Assembly: GCA_016713405.1 (NCBI GenBank)
Contig: JADJPF010000014.1
Coordinates: 1-51,010 of the forward strand
Reading direction: 5' to 3'
DNA: 51,010 nt
Source of the DNA: Blastocatellia bacterium
GTDB lineage: Bacteria > Acidobacteriota > Blastocatellia > Chloracidobacteriales > JADJPF01
Shown here in pieces: positions 1 through 9,868 of this stretch. Made by a program: the position numbers and the translations under genes. The notes under the pieces were generated by a model, which was not told the origin of the DNA, ran no database searches, and saw only the letters and a program-made list of their open reading frames with translations. Each line of letters starts with the position of its first letter. Positions within the stretch are counted from its first letter, which is position 1.

Positions 1-1846
1 CCTCTTTAAGCAAAATTGATAGCACTATTGTTATAGCTACCCCTTTATCATCTACTGGTTTGCAATTATTTTTATCAACATTTCAAACTAGAGCAATGTG
101 TATAAATATAATGATAATTACTACTATTGCTACTTCACGGTGGGCTATTGGTCTTTGATTAGAAAACCGTTAGTTAAACACTATACAAATTTAGATGGAT
201 TACCAAGCATAGACTTAACTGGCACAGTAGTTTTCGCTCCACAACTTTGTATTGGTACATCTGACAACGGATTAGTTATTTTTAATGGTAAGATTTTATC
301 CATCATAAGATCCAAAAACCTGTGATTCGACAAATTAGTAGTTTACTAGCAACAGAGGAAAGACTTTTAGTTGGGACTTTGTTGTGGGCTGTTGGCTTTT
401 GATGGGTTGAAATTTAACGTCAGACCAAGAAATAAAGCCTATTCCACAAATTACTTCACTACTACAAAATGGAAACCGACTTTATATTGGAACTTATGCG
501 TCAGGTCTTTATCTATGGCAAGAAAGCCGTTGGCAACAAATTACTAAGCAAGAGCTTGCCGTCAAACGGAATTACTGCATTAAGTGAAGACAAACGTGGG
601 GTTATTATTGCAACAGATTTTAAGTGTAGTGCTAAGAGAATTGATCCAAGGAGAAATTGAAAAAAATTAACTCTATTCCTAATATTATTTCTTTAGCCAA
701 ATAGGAGAAAAGCTTTGGAGGAGGTCTTTTACTGGTGATGTAGTAGAAATTTTTGATAAATCAGTTTTTTCTGTTTATCCCTATTAATAAAGCTTCCGAT
801 AGTATAAATGATAGTGATAAAACAAATTTACAAATACAATGGCACGAGGTCAAATGGCGGGGATCAAAGCCTTTTTTTACAACAAGCGAGAGGTGGTATT
901 TTTACGAGGCAGGCATTAACTTTCGAAGACTCGTTTAGAATTTGACCGATTCGGCACAATTACACTCTCGCCATTAACAGCCGACCATATAAGCACAATG
1001 GCTTGCGATGAGGTGGAAGGTTATGGATTGGTTACTTTGACCAAGGAATTGATATTTTTGACCTAGAAACAAATGCAGCCAATCACATTTACAAGAATAG
1101 CACCATCAAGAGAAATTAATTTTGTTTCCCTGAATCACTTACATCAAAAATGTTAGTTGCCACTTCCACAGGACTTCCGTTTTTGACAATCAATTACAAT
1201 ATAAAACCTTAGATGAGCGTACTGGTATTAACTCTAATATGAGTGCTCGTCTTAACGGTTTCTAGCTCAGACAATGACCCAATAACGAGCCTCCTTCAAC
1301 TGCCTTGCCACTGGTAGGGGATTAACTTCTACTACAAGGAAATATTGCTCGTAGCCTATTTCTTTACCAAATAATTATCTTTACACTAGTGCGTTTGTTA
1401 ATAATCGTTTATTTGTTGGTAGTTTAGGCGGACTTATTGAAATGGAGGGATTACGAAGTAATTAGAAGTTTAACAATTAATAATTCTAAACTTTCTCATA
1501 ACTGGATTAACGCATTGCTAGCAGTCAATGGAACTCTTTATATTGGAACAAATGGCGGTGGAAGTAGATGCGCTTACTCCTGCAAGGAGAGCTAATTAAT
1601 TTTCTCCTGAAATGAGTAAATTTGATGTTAACCCTAATGCTATGTATGCAGATAGCCAATATTTATACGTGAGGCAGTTTAGGAGATGGGATTTTTTATT
1701 GAATCTAAAAAAGTAAAATTTGGCACAAATTTTCTCAGCTTTACCCTCTAACAATGTCCTGCTATTGTTAGCAATGAAAAAATGTTTACTTTGCTACTAG
1801 CAATGGACTGCTAAAAATAGATAGAAAAACAATTTTAGGTAACTAG
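1..1846 (+). pseudogene. Regulator-type beta-propeller protein, frame-broken remnant
   Basis: No long frame survives, but all three forward frames carry short stretches of one protein type. Examples are GNRLYIGTYASGLYLWQ near 470-530, WIGYFDQGIDIFDLETNAA near 1023-1085, NRLFVGSLGGLIEMEG near 1400-1450, GTLYIGTNGGG near 1530-1560, and SNGLLKIDRKTILGN followed by a stop at 1846. The recurring pattern 'L-[YFW]-[IV]-G-T/S-x-x-G-[LI]' is that of two-component-regulator propeller (Reg_prop) blades, usually the sensor part of hybrid histidine kinases or a free exported propeller. No kinase domain follows, so the C-terminus is the propeller. The gene runs in from before the window. At least five frame changes and several stops are needed to read it, so it is either a decayed gene or poor sequence. 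Family call is moderately sure; function is not assignable. Confidence 0.55.
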
Positions 1847-2186
1847 AAATTTTCGAACACATAAAGTATCTAAAAATAACTTATAAATGGAATAAGAAAT
1901 TGATAATTTAGCAGTTTTACATCTTCTATATTTTATTTCTCTAGAATCTTCTAACTTACCGGCAACGATAACAATAACAAGTTAAATGGGTATAGCTTGC
2001 TAGTCTTAATGCTATCTACTTGTTCTTTTAACTTTAGTACTTTTACAGCTACTAAATGGTTAATATTTCACAGTCTAGTAGGATTTTGACGTAAAAATTT
2101 CGCAAGTAGTAGTAGTTTTAAGTAAAAGGTATAATTGTTTTTAGTTATACCCTAAGTCTGTTATTGGTTTTTGAAAGGAGAAAATT
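1847..2186. other. Non-coding gap before the small hypothetical gene
   Basis: This AT-rich stretch has no coding signal I could support. Its last 60 bases hold a promoter-like element with an inverted repeat, described separately, and a good ribosome binding site. Confidence 0.5.
2128..2151 (+). promoter_or_regulatory. -10-like box inside an inverted repeat
   Basis: GGTATAA (2128-2134) and TTATACC (2145-2151) form a 7-bp inverted repeat with a 10-base spacer. The left arm contains TATAAT (2130-2135), a perfect -10 hexamer about 52 bases before the ATG at 2187. No convincing -35 hexamer lies at 16-18 bases; TTGACG near 2084 is too far away. The repeat could be an operator over the promoter or simply an RNA hairpin. 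The assignment is inference. Confidence 0.3.
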
Positions 2187-2556
2187 ATGGCTACCATAAC
2201 TAATGCAAGACTTACAATGCAATTAAACCTACACAGCAACAATGCAAAAGTAGATGTAACGGGTGAAATACGTTTTACACCTTTAGAAAAGTTCTTAATG
2301 GAAAAAGGTCTACGTTATAAAGTTGATTGTAAAGTATGGGGTGAAGACCTTGGTTGGTGGTTAAATCCAGATGATTTTCTTTTTCCTATAGTTCTGTTTT
2401 TTCCCAGATGCTACACCATCTGCCATAGAACCAATTGCTTTCACTAGGCAAGTACCAATGGGACTTCTTAATGAAGATATTGGGACAGATGAAGTCTATG
2501 CTGAGATAATACTTAAAAATATGGAAAGTGGTTCAACAACTAAAGAAAAGAACTAA
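2187..2556 (+). CDS. Small hypothetical protein (frameshifted)
   Basis: An ATG follows a strong AAGGAG ribosome binding site (about 2175-2181). The first frame gives about 68 sensible residues (MATITNARLTMQLNLHSN..., then ...KVWGEDLGWWLNPDDF). A one-base slip in the T-rich run near 2390-2402 is then needed to continue as FPDATPSAIEPIAFTRQ..., which ends ESGSTTKEKN at a stop at 2556. The full product would be about 122 residues, soluble, with no signal peptide or membrane segment. A strong terminator follows at 2589. I do not recognise the family. Its own promoter, good RBS and terminator suggest a real, separately transcribed gene, and the frame break looks like a homopolymer error. Confidence 0.6.
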
Positions 2557-2917
2557 TGTTATAAAACATAGATTCTAAAGGATTAATAGAAAACCCACCT
2601 CAAGCTTGTAAATAGTTAGGTGGGTTTTCTAAGCACCTAAAGTATTAGAAAAATGTCATTATTTCTAATTTACCTAAAATAACATCCCGTATTTAACCCG
2701 CCGTATTTTATCTAGTTTTAATTTATTTTTTAAAGGCAGAAGATTTTATTTAGATGCCCGCTTTTCTTTGTCTTGCTTGATAAGCATTCTACACATATTA
2801 TTCTTTCCATCTAAGAGTTTTCTTTGGTGAGTTTTATTACTAAAATTTTACTTTAACACTTTCTTTTTCAATAAAATGTTATATTTTCTGCATTATCAAA
2901 ATTTTGGAGACTTGCTA
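2557..2917. other. Non-coding gap with terminator only
   Basis: Apart from the terminator at 2589-2629 this AT-rich interval shows no coding or RNA signal. A GGAGA ribosome binding site for the dehydrogenase lies at its right end (about 2905-2910). Confidence 0.5.
2589..2629 (+). terminator. Rho-independent terminator
   Basis: A perfect 12-bp inverted repeat (GAAAACCCACCT at 2589-2600, AGGTGGGTTTTC at 2618-2629) with a 17-base loop starts about 33 bases after the stop of the preceding small gene. The 3' arm ends in TTTTC. It sits where a terminator for that gene is expected. Confidence 0.75.
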
Positions 2918-4181
2918 ATGTCCTATTTACCCCAAACTTATGACGAATATAGCCCTTTCCGGATCAACAATGGCACGCTTTGACCGTGCCGCAGAATTAC
3001 TTAACCTAGAGCCTAATTTATATAAAATTCTACGTACTCCTAGCCAGGAAGTCTGCGTCTATTTGCCAATCCAGCGCATCAATGGTGACACAGAAATATT
3101 TGCCGCCTATCGTGTCCAATATAATTTAGCTCGTGGAACGCTCCAGGTGGACTGCGCTTTGGCCCAAATATTACCTAGATGAAATGCGTGCTGGAGCACC
3201 CTGGAGTACCTATAAATGCGCTTTAGTAGATATTCCTTTTGGCGGTTCACAGGGCGGAGTTGTATGTAATCAAAATATTTACAACCCTTGAAATCGAAAG
3301 AATTACTAGGCGTTATACGGCTGATATGTTGGATGTTTTAGGCCCAGAAGGAGATATTATTACTCCGGACATCAACACTAATGAGCAAATAATGGCTTGG
3401 ATAATGGATACTTATTCAATGCACGCTCGTCATAATGTTACAGCAATAGTTACAGGTAAGCCTGTTGAAATGGGGGATCACCTGCAGGTAATACCGCTAC
3501 AGGTTATGGAGTATTATTTTTAATTGAAGAGGCATTAAAGAATTTAACCTTGCACCAACAGAAACCAAAATTGCTATTCAAGAGGCCCGGTCGGCGTGGC
3601 AGTAGCACAGCACAATTACTATATGAGGCAGGTTATAAAATAGTAGCCATTTCTGATGTTGATGGTGGCATTTATAAAGCTGAAGGGTTAAATATTCCTG
3701 AAGTTTTAGAGCATTTTGCACAACATAAAACCTTTAAGACCTATGAATTAGCAGAACAAATTACAACTAATGAACTACTTACAATTGATTGTGATGTATT
3801 AATTCCTACTGCATTGCATGAACAAATCACTAGCCAAAATGCTATCAATGTAAAATGTAAGATTTTATGTGAAGCGGCGGATGGTTCGACTACATCCCAA
3901 GCGGATCAATACTTTATGAAAAAGGAACATTTGTTATTCCTGACCTATTAGCTAATGCTGGTGGAGCAATTGCACGCCATTTAGAATGGGTACAAAATCG
4001 TATGGGATTTTTTTGGAAGAAAGAAGAAATTTTTGGACAACATTAAACATAAAATGTTAAAGAGTTTTTCAAGAAATGCTAAGTTTTTCAGAAAATCATA
4101 AGGTTGATACTCGCACAGCAGCCTATATGCGAGCAATTGACAGAGTAGCACGAAATTAGACTACGTGGTATTTATGCCTAA
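2918..4181 (+). pseudogene. Glu/Leu/Phe/Val dehydrogenase, multiply frameshifted
   Basis: Pieces in different frames join into an NAD(P)-dependent glutamate/leucine-type dehydrogenase, which interconverts an amino acid with its 2-oxo acid and ammonia. In order: start MSYLPQTYDEYSPF at 2918; MARFDRAAELLNLEP; ILRTPSQEV; APGGLRFGPN; STYKCALVDIPFGGSQGGVV; RRYTADMLDVLGPEGDI; DINTNEQIMAWIMDTYSMH; TGKPVEMGG-like; SSTAQLLYEAGYKIVAISDVDGG; LANAGGAIARHLEWVQN; AAYMRAIDRVAR; and EIRLRGIYA with a stop at 4181. About 420 residues would be normal for the family. At least six indels are needed. The lysine expected in the substrate loop GG[AS]KGG is glutamine here, and the GxGxxG dinucleotide loop before SSTAQLL is not readable. 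The product is probably non-functional as written, or the sequence is inaccurate. It is convergent with the kinase gene, only 4 bases away. Confidence 0.75.
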
Positions 4182-4185
4182 TTAT

Positions 4186-5503
4186 TTATTTTCCCACTGC
4201 TTGGGCAAATCTATCTAAAAACTCAAAAAGTTGTTTGTGGGCGATCTTCTGGCCTTTTTTCTAATGCCCACAATACAACTTTATCAACTTCAGACGAAAT
4301 CATTGGATTATAAAAACTTAAAGGCTCTGGTATAGTCCGCAAATGTTCAAATAACCATCCTTGAACATTATCCGACTCGTAAGGTAACATTCCTGTTAAC
4401 AATTCATAAACCATAATTCCTAGGGCACAAATATCCGTGCGTAAATCTAGTAACTTACCTAAGCATTGTTCAGGGCAAGATACTGGATAGTGCCAACAAT
4501 CATCCCAGTTTTAGTAAGTTGCGTCATAGCACTATCTTTAGGACCCCAGCAACAATTTTAGCAATACCTAGGTCTAAGATAACAGCTATTTCCTCTCCAT
4601 TTTCTTCTTTAATCATTATATTTGCTGGTTTTAAGTCTCGATGGATAATGCCCTCTTGGTGAATCGCATTTAAGGCAGGGCAAACATATTTTAATAAATT
4701 AAAAATTCGTTCAACTGACCAAATACGCTCTTCTTCTATTAAATCACTAAGGGATTTACCCTTAACATAATCCATTATAAAAAAAGGTCTCCCTATTTGC
4801 TGTAAGACCTGAATCTAAAATTCCTACTACATTAGGATGTTTTACTCGTTTTAGAACTTTCATTTCTCGTTCAAACATTTTTGTGTATGAGAAATGTCTT
4901 CGGCATCTTCTAATAGCATTTTTACTGCTACATTTGTATTAGTTTCTAAATCAATTTGCTAGGTAAACTATTCCAAGACCTCCTTTTCCTAAAATTAACT
5001 CTATTTGGTAGCGATCATTTTAATTTGCCTCCAATTAAAGCAGTATTTTGCTCTAAGCTATTACTGGTAGCAAATTCAGCACGTATTTTTTAACTATTTG
5101 GTCATGATTTAGGCTATTTTCTCTTAGTTGTTGGAGTAAGGCTTGTTTTCTTGATAGGTATAGCTAATGTTTTCTATTAAGATAATTTTTTTATTATTAA
5201 CTAAAAGTGCAGTGGCTTGGAGGTGGTATTCTTTAGCATTTAGGTCTGTTTCTGTCCAGGGGCCAGAGTTTAACTTATCATTACTTTTTTGCTCCCAAAA
5301 TTCTTGAGCATCAAAAGGAAAACTTCAATAAATGGAAAAGGTTTGTGTAAGGTGAAATTCTTGGGAACAAGAAAAACTTTTCCACAAAATTCTTGATACC
5401 AACCTGGACTATTACCTATTAATTGAAAGCTATCTTCTGCTAAATACTCTACTACTAAAAATCCTAGTCTTGCTAGTAAAGCCGATATAAGAGAATCAGA
5501 CAT
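4186..5503 (-). pseudogene. Ser/Thr protein kinase with N-terminal sensory-like region, frameshifted
   Basis: Read from 5503 downwards. It starts MSDSLISALLARLGFLVVEYL and has an N-terminal region of about 130 residues containing ILIENISYTYQE, a PAS-like sensor layout by inference. A Hanks-type kinase follows: NDRYQIELILGKGGLGIVYLA (glycine loop), NVAVKMLLED (VAIK lysine), KHPNVVGILDSG, IIHRDLKPANIM (catalytic loop), ILDLGIAKI (DLG in place of DFG, common in bacterial homologues), GTIQYLAPEQCLGK (APE), MVYELLTGMLPYESDNVQ, and RPEDRPQ. It ends QLFEFLDRFAQAVGK at 4186. Catalytic motifs are present but spread over three frames, with breaks near 4250, 4470, 4545, 4780, 4950 and 5310. Substrates are probably cytosolic proteins; no membrane segment is visible. 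A PP2C phosphatase lies 16 kb away. It is called pseudogene because of the number of breaks, but sequence error is an equal possibility. Confidence 0.7.
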
Positions 5504-5583
5504 AAATAACCCTTAAGTAAATATTCTGGCATTATAGTCAGAAACAAACTTGTTTATTTTTAATAAATGAGAAAGACAATAAC

Positions 5584-6061
5584 TTAGAAATTCTCGTTCT
5601 TCTCGTCATAATCTAGGGGCCATTGCATAATATCATCTGATGTATCAAAATCAGCATCAATATCTTGTACTAAACAATCTGCCCATTTATTGTCTTCTAC
5701 TTTATCTACTTTATTTGTTTTATCTACTTTATTTGTTTTACTTACTTTATTTACTTCATCTAATTCATTCGTTTCATCTATTTTATTTGGCTCATCTGTA
5801 GTTGGTGTTTTTCAAGTTCTGCAATAAAGATTTATCTTCCTCAAAATTAGGTCTTTGAAGTAGCTCTATTTCCGCTGTTTTAAGTCTATCGCTAAATTGT
5901 CCTGTGTGCCGCTTAGATGAAAATACTCCTGCAACAATTTCATCAAATCTTTCTGGAGATAAACTATCATCAGATTTTATTAAAAAGTCTGTTTCTGGTT
6001 GGGATTTAATATCTGTTTGAGTTGATGACTTAGGTTTTTGGAATACTTTTTTTCTTGCCAT
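5584..6061 (-). CDS. Acidic hypothetical protein with hexapeptide repeats (frameshifted)
   Basis: It starts MARKKVFQKPKSSTQ at 6061 and reads to about 5812 (...LLQNLKNTN). One slip then continues as TPTTDEPNKIDETNELDE... and ends WADCLVQDIDADFDTSDDIMQWPLDYDEKNENF at 5584. The C-terminal half has five consecutive six-residue units of the form [TVP]N[KE][VLI][DS][KE], encoded by 18-base DNA repeats at 5701-5790, followed by a strongly acidic tail. There is no signal peptide or membrane segment. The basic N-terminus and acidic tail suggest a cytosolic, partly disordered protein. I do not recognise a family. It lies downstream of the RluA gene on the same strand. Confidence 0.5.
5701..5790. repeat. 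Five 18-bp coding tandem repeats
   Basis: Units start at 5701, 5719, 5737, 5755 and 5773. The first two are identical (tttatctactttatttgt) and the others diverge progressively. The period of 18 keeps the frame, giving hexapeptide repeats in the minus-strand protein. Confidence 0.85.
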
Positions 6062-6199
6062 TTTTTTACACCTAAATATTACTATTTTTTTGATGGTAAG
6101 ATAGTTTTCCTTTTGTTGTCTAGTACCAACTGCTAAAAAATACTTATTATTTCTTAAACTATTTAATTATGTTTATTGCTACAAAATTTTAATTTTTTC

Positions 6200-7041
6200 C
6201 TAAATATTAATAGAAGCTTTTTGCAAAATTTTTATTGTCTGTTCAAAATCCCTAGGTAGTGGTGCTTGAATAAACACTTTTTCTGTAAAGAGGATGCTTA
6301 AATCTTAATTCATAAACATCTTAACGCTAGTCTTTCTATTGGTAATGATGATATTAAAGGCTCTGTTGGCAAGCTTAACTTATTGTTAGCTGTATCTAAA
6401 TTGCTATAAATAGAGTCGTTTACTACTGGCAAGCCAAGAGAAGCTAAATGTAGTCGTATTTGGTGAGTCCGTCCTGTAATTGGCATAGCCTTAAGTAGAG
6501 CATACTTTTCAAACTGGGTAACTACACTAAAGTTTGTTACAGACTCCCGACCATTTCTTTTATCTACAATCATAAGACCAGCTATTTTTGGATGCTCTGC
6601 AATTGATTCTGTTGAGGAAAACTCTTTACTTGGAGCAACACCTTTTACAAGTGCTAGATAGGTTTTGCTAATTTGTCGTCTTTCAAATAGATCTGTCATT
6701 TTGCTTAAAGCTAAGCGATTTTTGGCTAAAAGCAGTACTCCACTAGTATCAGCATCTAAACGATGTATATTAGTAATAAATTTTAATACACGCCGACGCG
6801 CCCAAGGTGCGCCCATTTCTATGCCTTCTCTAAGCATTAACATTAGATTGCGGCTAGTTTGTTCCCAACTAACAGGAGCAATTAAATAATTTGCAGGTTT
6901 ATTTATTGCCATTATATAACGGTCTTCATAAACAACATTAACTGTTAATTTGCTACTAAGTCTTAAGGTTTCAACTCTTTCTGGTTTTGGCTTAGCTTTA
7001 GTTGGGTTTGGTGTTGCTATCTTTGGGTTTGGCTGGCTCAT
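6200..7041 (-). CDS. RluA-family RNA pseudouridine synthase (frameshifted near the 3' end)
   Basis: It converts specific uridines in rRNA or tRNA to pseudouridine. It starts MSQPNPKIATPNPTKAKP at 7041; this lysine/proline-rich lead is followed by YEDRYIMAINKPAN. The catalytic motif IHRLDADTSGVLLLAKN is around residues 92-108, with the RluA aspartate. Substrate-cleft motifs RQISKTYLALVKG and GRTHQIRLHLASLGLPVVND follow. No S4 domain is present. The open frame stops at 6310 after ERLALRCL, but a slip there continues as ...LFTEKVFIQAPLPRDFEQ..., a normal family C-terminus ending at 6200. The start overlaps the end of the amidohydrolase reading frame (to 6998), so the two are probably cotranscribed. 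Target site is unknown. Confidence 0.85.
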
Positions 7042-7952
7042 TTTTGTTTCCTTGATTTGTTTTATCTTCTGTAATATTAAAAATACTTACAGCATTATTA
7101 TGTATAAATTGTTGAAATTCTTCGCTTGAAACACTCTTTTTTTATTGTTTGTAAAGTATCTAAGTATTGTTGATAGTGTCCTTCTCCATAATAAGTTGCA
7201 TCTGTTCCAAACACTACACGATCTGCACCAACCGTTTTTATAGCTCTAAGAACTGTTTCAGGTGAAACATGAGAAGTTTCTAAATAAATTAGCGCATCTT
7301 TTTTGTTTTTAGCTTGCTCCGCTACTACAATTGCTTCCTGATGTGAAGTATTAAAGCCCATATGATAGAGGACAACAGGCACAGTAGGAAATTTTTTTGC
7401 AGCCTCATAAATTACACTAGCATTAGAACGGCTTGACCCTCCACAATGAAAAAGTGCTGGCACTTTATATTTTTCACATAAAGCTAAATAGGGCATTATT
7501 TCAGGAGCATTAGCAGAAAAATTATTAAAATCTGGGTGAAATTTTATTCCACAAAAATTTTTATCTCTTAAAAACTTTTCTGCTGTCTCTGCACTAGACA
7601 TTTTAGCCCCAGGTTTTGCCCAAAATAATGGTTTTAACTTTGGATTAGCTTTAGCAGCCTGAAAAGATGCTTCATTTGCTGTTACTTCGTCTGAATCAGC
7701 AGTTACACCGCTAATTGAAGCACCATCAATATTAGAAATAAAAGCATACTGGATTTTGTTTTCTTTTATTTCTTTTAGTAAAGTTACTAAACTTAAGTCA
7801 TACCCCTTAAATTCACCTATATGAGCGTGTACATCTATAATATTCGTTTCAGTAGGTTCTGCTTTTTTAGAAGCCATATAACAACTAAAATTACTTGTAT
7901 TTAACATAACAGCAAATATCATAATTGGCAGAAACAATAATAAGCGTCGCAT
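6998..7952 (-). CDS. Exported amidohydrolase (TIM-barrel metal-dependent hydrolase)
   Basis: The preferred start is ATG 7952 (MRRLLLFLPIMIFAVML...), because it opens a signal peptide ending near SNFSC (possible lipobox) and has AAGGAG upstream. A longer in-frame start at 8036 would hide the signal. After export the domain begins IIDVHAHIGEF, the HxH metal site of the amidohydrolase_2 family. GIKFHPDF, ALFHCGG, VVLYHMGFN, IYLETSHVSPETV and RVVFGTDATYY follow and supply the barrel metal ligands, including the late Asp. The frame as written ends at 7098. A one-base slip in the A/T run near 7140 gives a better C-terminus (SVSSEEFQQFIHNNAVSIFN...) ending at 6998 inside the RluA gene. Substrate is unknown. 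It is divergent from the MNIO gene. Confidence 0.75.
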
Positions 7953-8057
7953 TTGTCTTTTGGCTTGCTCCTTAAAATTATCTGCCAGGAAATTAACACG
8001 ACTTTTAATAAAAAAATAGCTGTCCAAGAAAATCACGTTTTATGTTTGGAAATTTTT

Positions 8058-8948
8058 ATGAGTAAATTCTTTGATAAAATAGCTAAAATTCCTCGTCTAG
8101 GTGTTGGTATTTCTGGAGAGTTTGCTTCTGCAACAAAAGGAATTGATGCTTGTTGGTTACAGGAAAATTACCCTACCTTAATACATTTTTTGAATATGGT
8201 GGCGACTTAGATCGTGGATTAGATGAACATGTCCGACGTTGGGTAAATTTAGCATTACCAACAACTTATCATTTCTTAGATATTAATATTGAAGAAAAAG
8301 CTGATTTAACCGAGAATTGGCTAGTTTCTACAATAGAAATGGCTAAAGAAATAAATGCTGTTTGGCTTTGTGGAGATGCTGGACGCTGGCATTTTGGCTC
8401 ACGTGAGCGCGGACATCAAATGCTAATGCCCCCGATTTTATGTATGGACTCAGTCTTAGAGTCAGTTGATAACATCCAAAAATTCAAAATCAATCACAGC
8501 TTTGTTGCTTGCCAGAAAATCCACCTGCGGTTGTCTACTTAGGCAGAAATGCACATTTTAGAATATTTTGCTGAAATGGCCGAGCGTGCTGACTGTGGAC
8601 TACTGCTAGATTGCGCTCATTTAGCAATTTTCCAACATAGCCGAGGTCTTAGCCCATTAACAGGCTTTGACAACTACCCATTTGAACGAGTAATTGAACT
8701 CCATCTTAGCAGGCGGAACATTTACAGAAACTAGCGGTTATTCATATATAAATGATGATCATAGCCCTGAGCCTATCCAAGCAACCTGGGAAATCTTAGA
8801 GCATGTTGTTTCCCGCGCTCCAAACCTAAAAGCAATTGTTTATGAATGTGAACATAACAAAGCTGAAGAGTGCTCAGATAATTTTGCTAAACTTAATCAA
8901 TTATTTCCTATTCAAAGAAAGGATCTTTTCCAACTAATAGCAAAATAA
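8058..8948 (+). CDS. DUF692 / MNIO family multinuclear iron enzyme (frameshifted)
   Basis: Starting at ATG 8058 (MSKFFDKIAKIPRLGVGISG), the reconstructed ~296-residue protein has the DUF692 barrel layout. It has an ENYPTLIHFFEYGGDLDRGLDEHVRRW region; LPTTYHFLDINIEEK; LCGDAGRWHFG; a PENPPAVVYLG segment (the family EN motif); LLDCAHLAIFQHSRG (D..H motif); ELHLAGGTF; YINDDHSPEPIQATW; and IVYECEHNKAEE. These His, Asp and Glu residues sit where the family binds two or three irons. Known members (MbnB, TglH) oxidatively modify cysteine-type residues in ribosomal peptides, together with a small partner protein. Four indels (near 8187, 8485, 8545 and 8708) break the frame. The stop overlaps the next start (TAATG), which shows translational coupling. 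No precursor peptide was found nearby. Confidence 0.8.
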
Positions 8949-9806
8949 TGAGTTATCATACATTACAACACCTAGTAGTAAGAATGCTTTTTGATCCAGC
9001 TTTTGTTAACTCTGTTTATCAAAACCCTGAACAAGCTTTAGCTGACCTAAATTTAAGCGAGCAAGAAAAAAAACAACTACTAGCCATTGATCCTAGAGCT
9101 TGGAACCATGACCCGCTGCGAAGACTTAGGACAATGCGCACACTAGTAGAAGAATTTAAGGTTTCTGCCACATTAGTTTTATCAGAAACGAGGCGACTAT
9201 CTTTTTTAGAAAACTTTTTTTCTAGCAAAATATTTCATCAATTTATCCAAGACCGTAAATCAATGGCTTTAGCTTTCGCTGAATATCTGTCAAATGCTTT
9301 TGCTAAAGGTGAATTAACTACACCACAACTAAATGATGTTTTAAGACTAGAAACATTAATGGCTCGTTGCAGACGAGAGTTAACTAATAAAATTCGTATA
9401 CCAGCACTTCCAGAAAAATTAAATGAAAACTTACGTGTCCGTTTAATTCCTGGTGCTGATGTAGGTGCATTTCAAGCAAATACAGTAGAAACAATTCAAG
9501 CAGTAGAAAAATATCTTTTTGAAGTAAGTTTAATGCCTGCAATGGTTTTGTGTGATGATGCTCCACGACTAGAAAATTTACCTAAAGTTGAGCAAAAAAG
9601 AAAGTTTACTTGCTTTGTTTACCTGCTGCTAACGGAGTTTCTTTAGTTGATATTGACAGGTTAGATTACCTAGTTTTAATTGAAGCCCGAACAACTTTAA
9701 CAATTCAACAAATTGTTGAACGATCTTTAGCTTCAGGTGTAACACGCACTAAGGCCAAGAAATCATTGCTACTGCTTTGGAAGAAGAAACTCTTTATCTA
9801 AATTAA
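8948..9806 (+). CDS. MNIO partner protein, helical N-domain plus winged-helix-like C-domain
   Basis: The ATG at 8948 overlaps the MNIO stop. Residues 1-45 (HTLQHLVVRMLFDPAF...NPEQALADLNLSEQEKKQLLAIDPRAW) form a small helical domain whose pattern 'xxPEqALxxlxLseeExxxLlaidp' resembles the LigA-type or Nif11-like leader folds seen in peptide-modification systems. An all-helical middle part and a C-terminal segment (YLVLIEARTTLTIQQIVERSL) with winged-helix-like character follow. The frame as written switches near 9628, and a second slip near 9760 gives the more natural ending EIIATALEEETLYLN at 9806. Coupling implies it acts with the MNIO enzyme, as MbnC and TglI do with theirs, but no sequence similarity to those is claimed. 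Partner role is inference from position. Confidence 0.6.
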
Positions 9807-9868
9807 TTATACGTAGGGTTGAAAGCCCATATATCCAACTTAAGAATAACTAATTAAAAATAGAGCAG

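Noticed and set aside
4545..4600. Loss of the DFG motif (DLG) as proof that the kinase is dead
   Set aside because: DLG is frequent in active bacterial Hanks-type kinases; the frame breaks are the stronger argument.
9802..9868. GGGTTGAAAGCCC hairpin after the MNIO pair as terminator or riboswitch
   Set aside because: The stem is too short and mismatched and no T-run follows.
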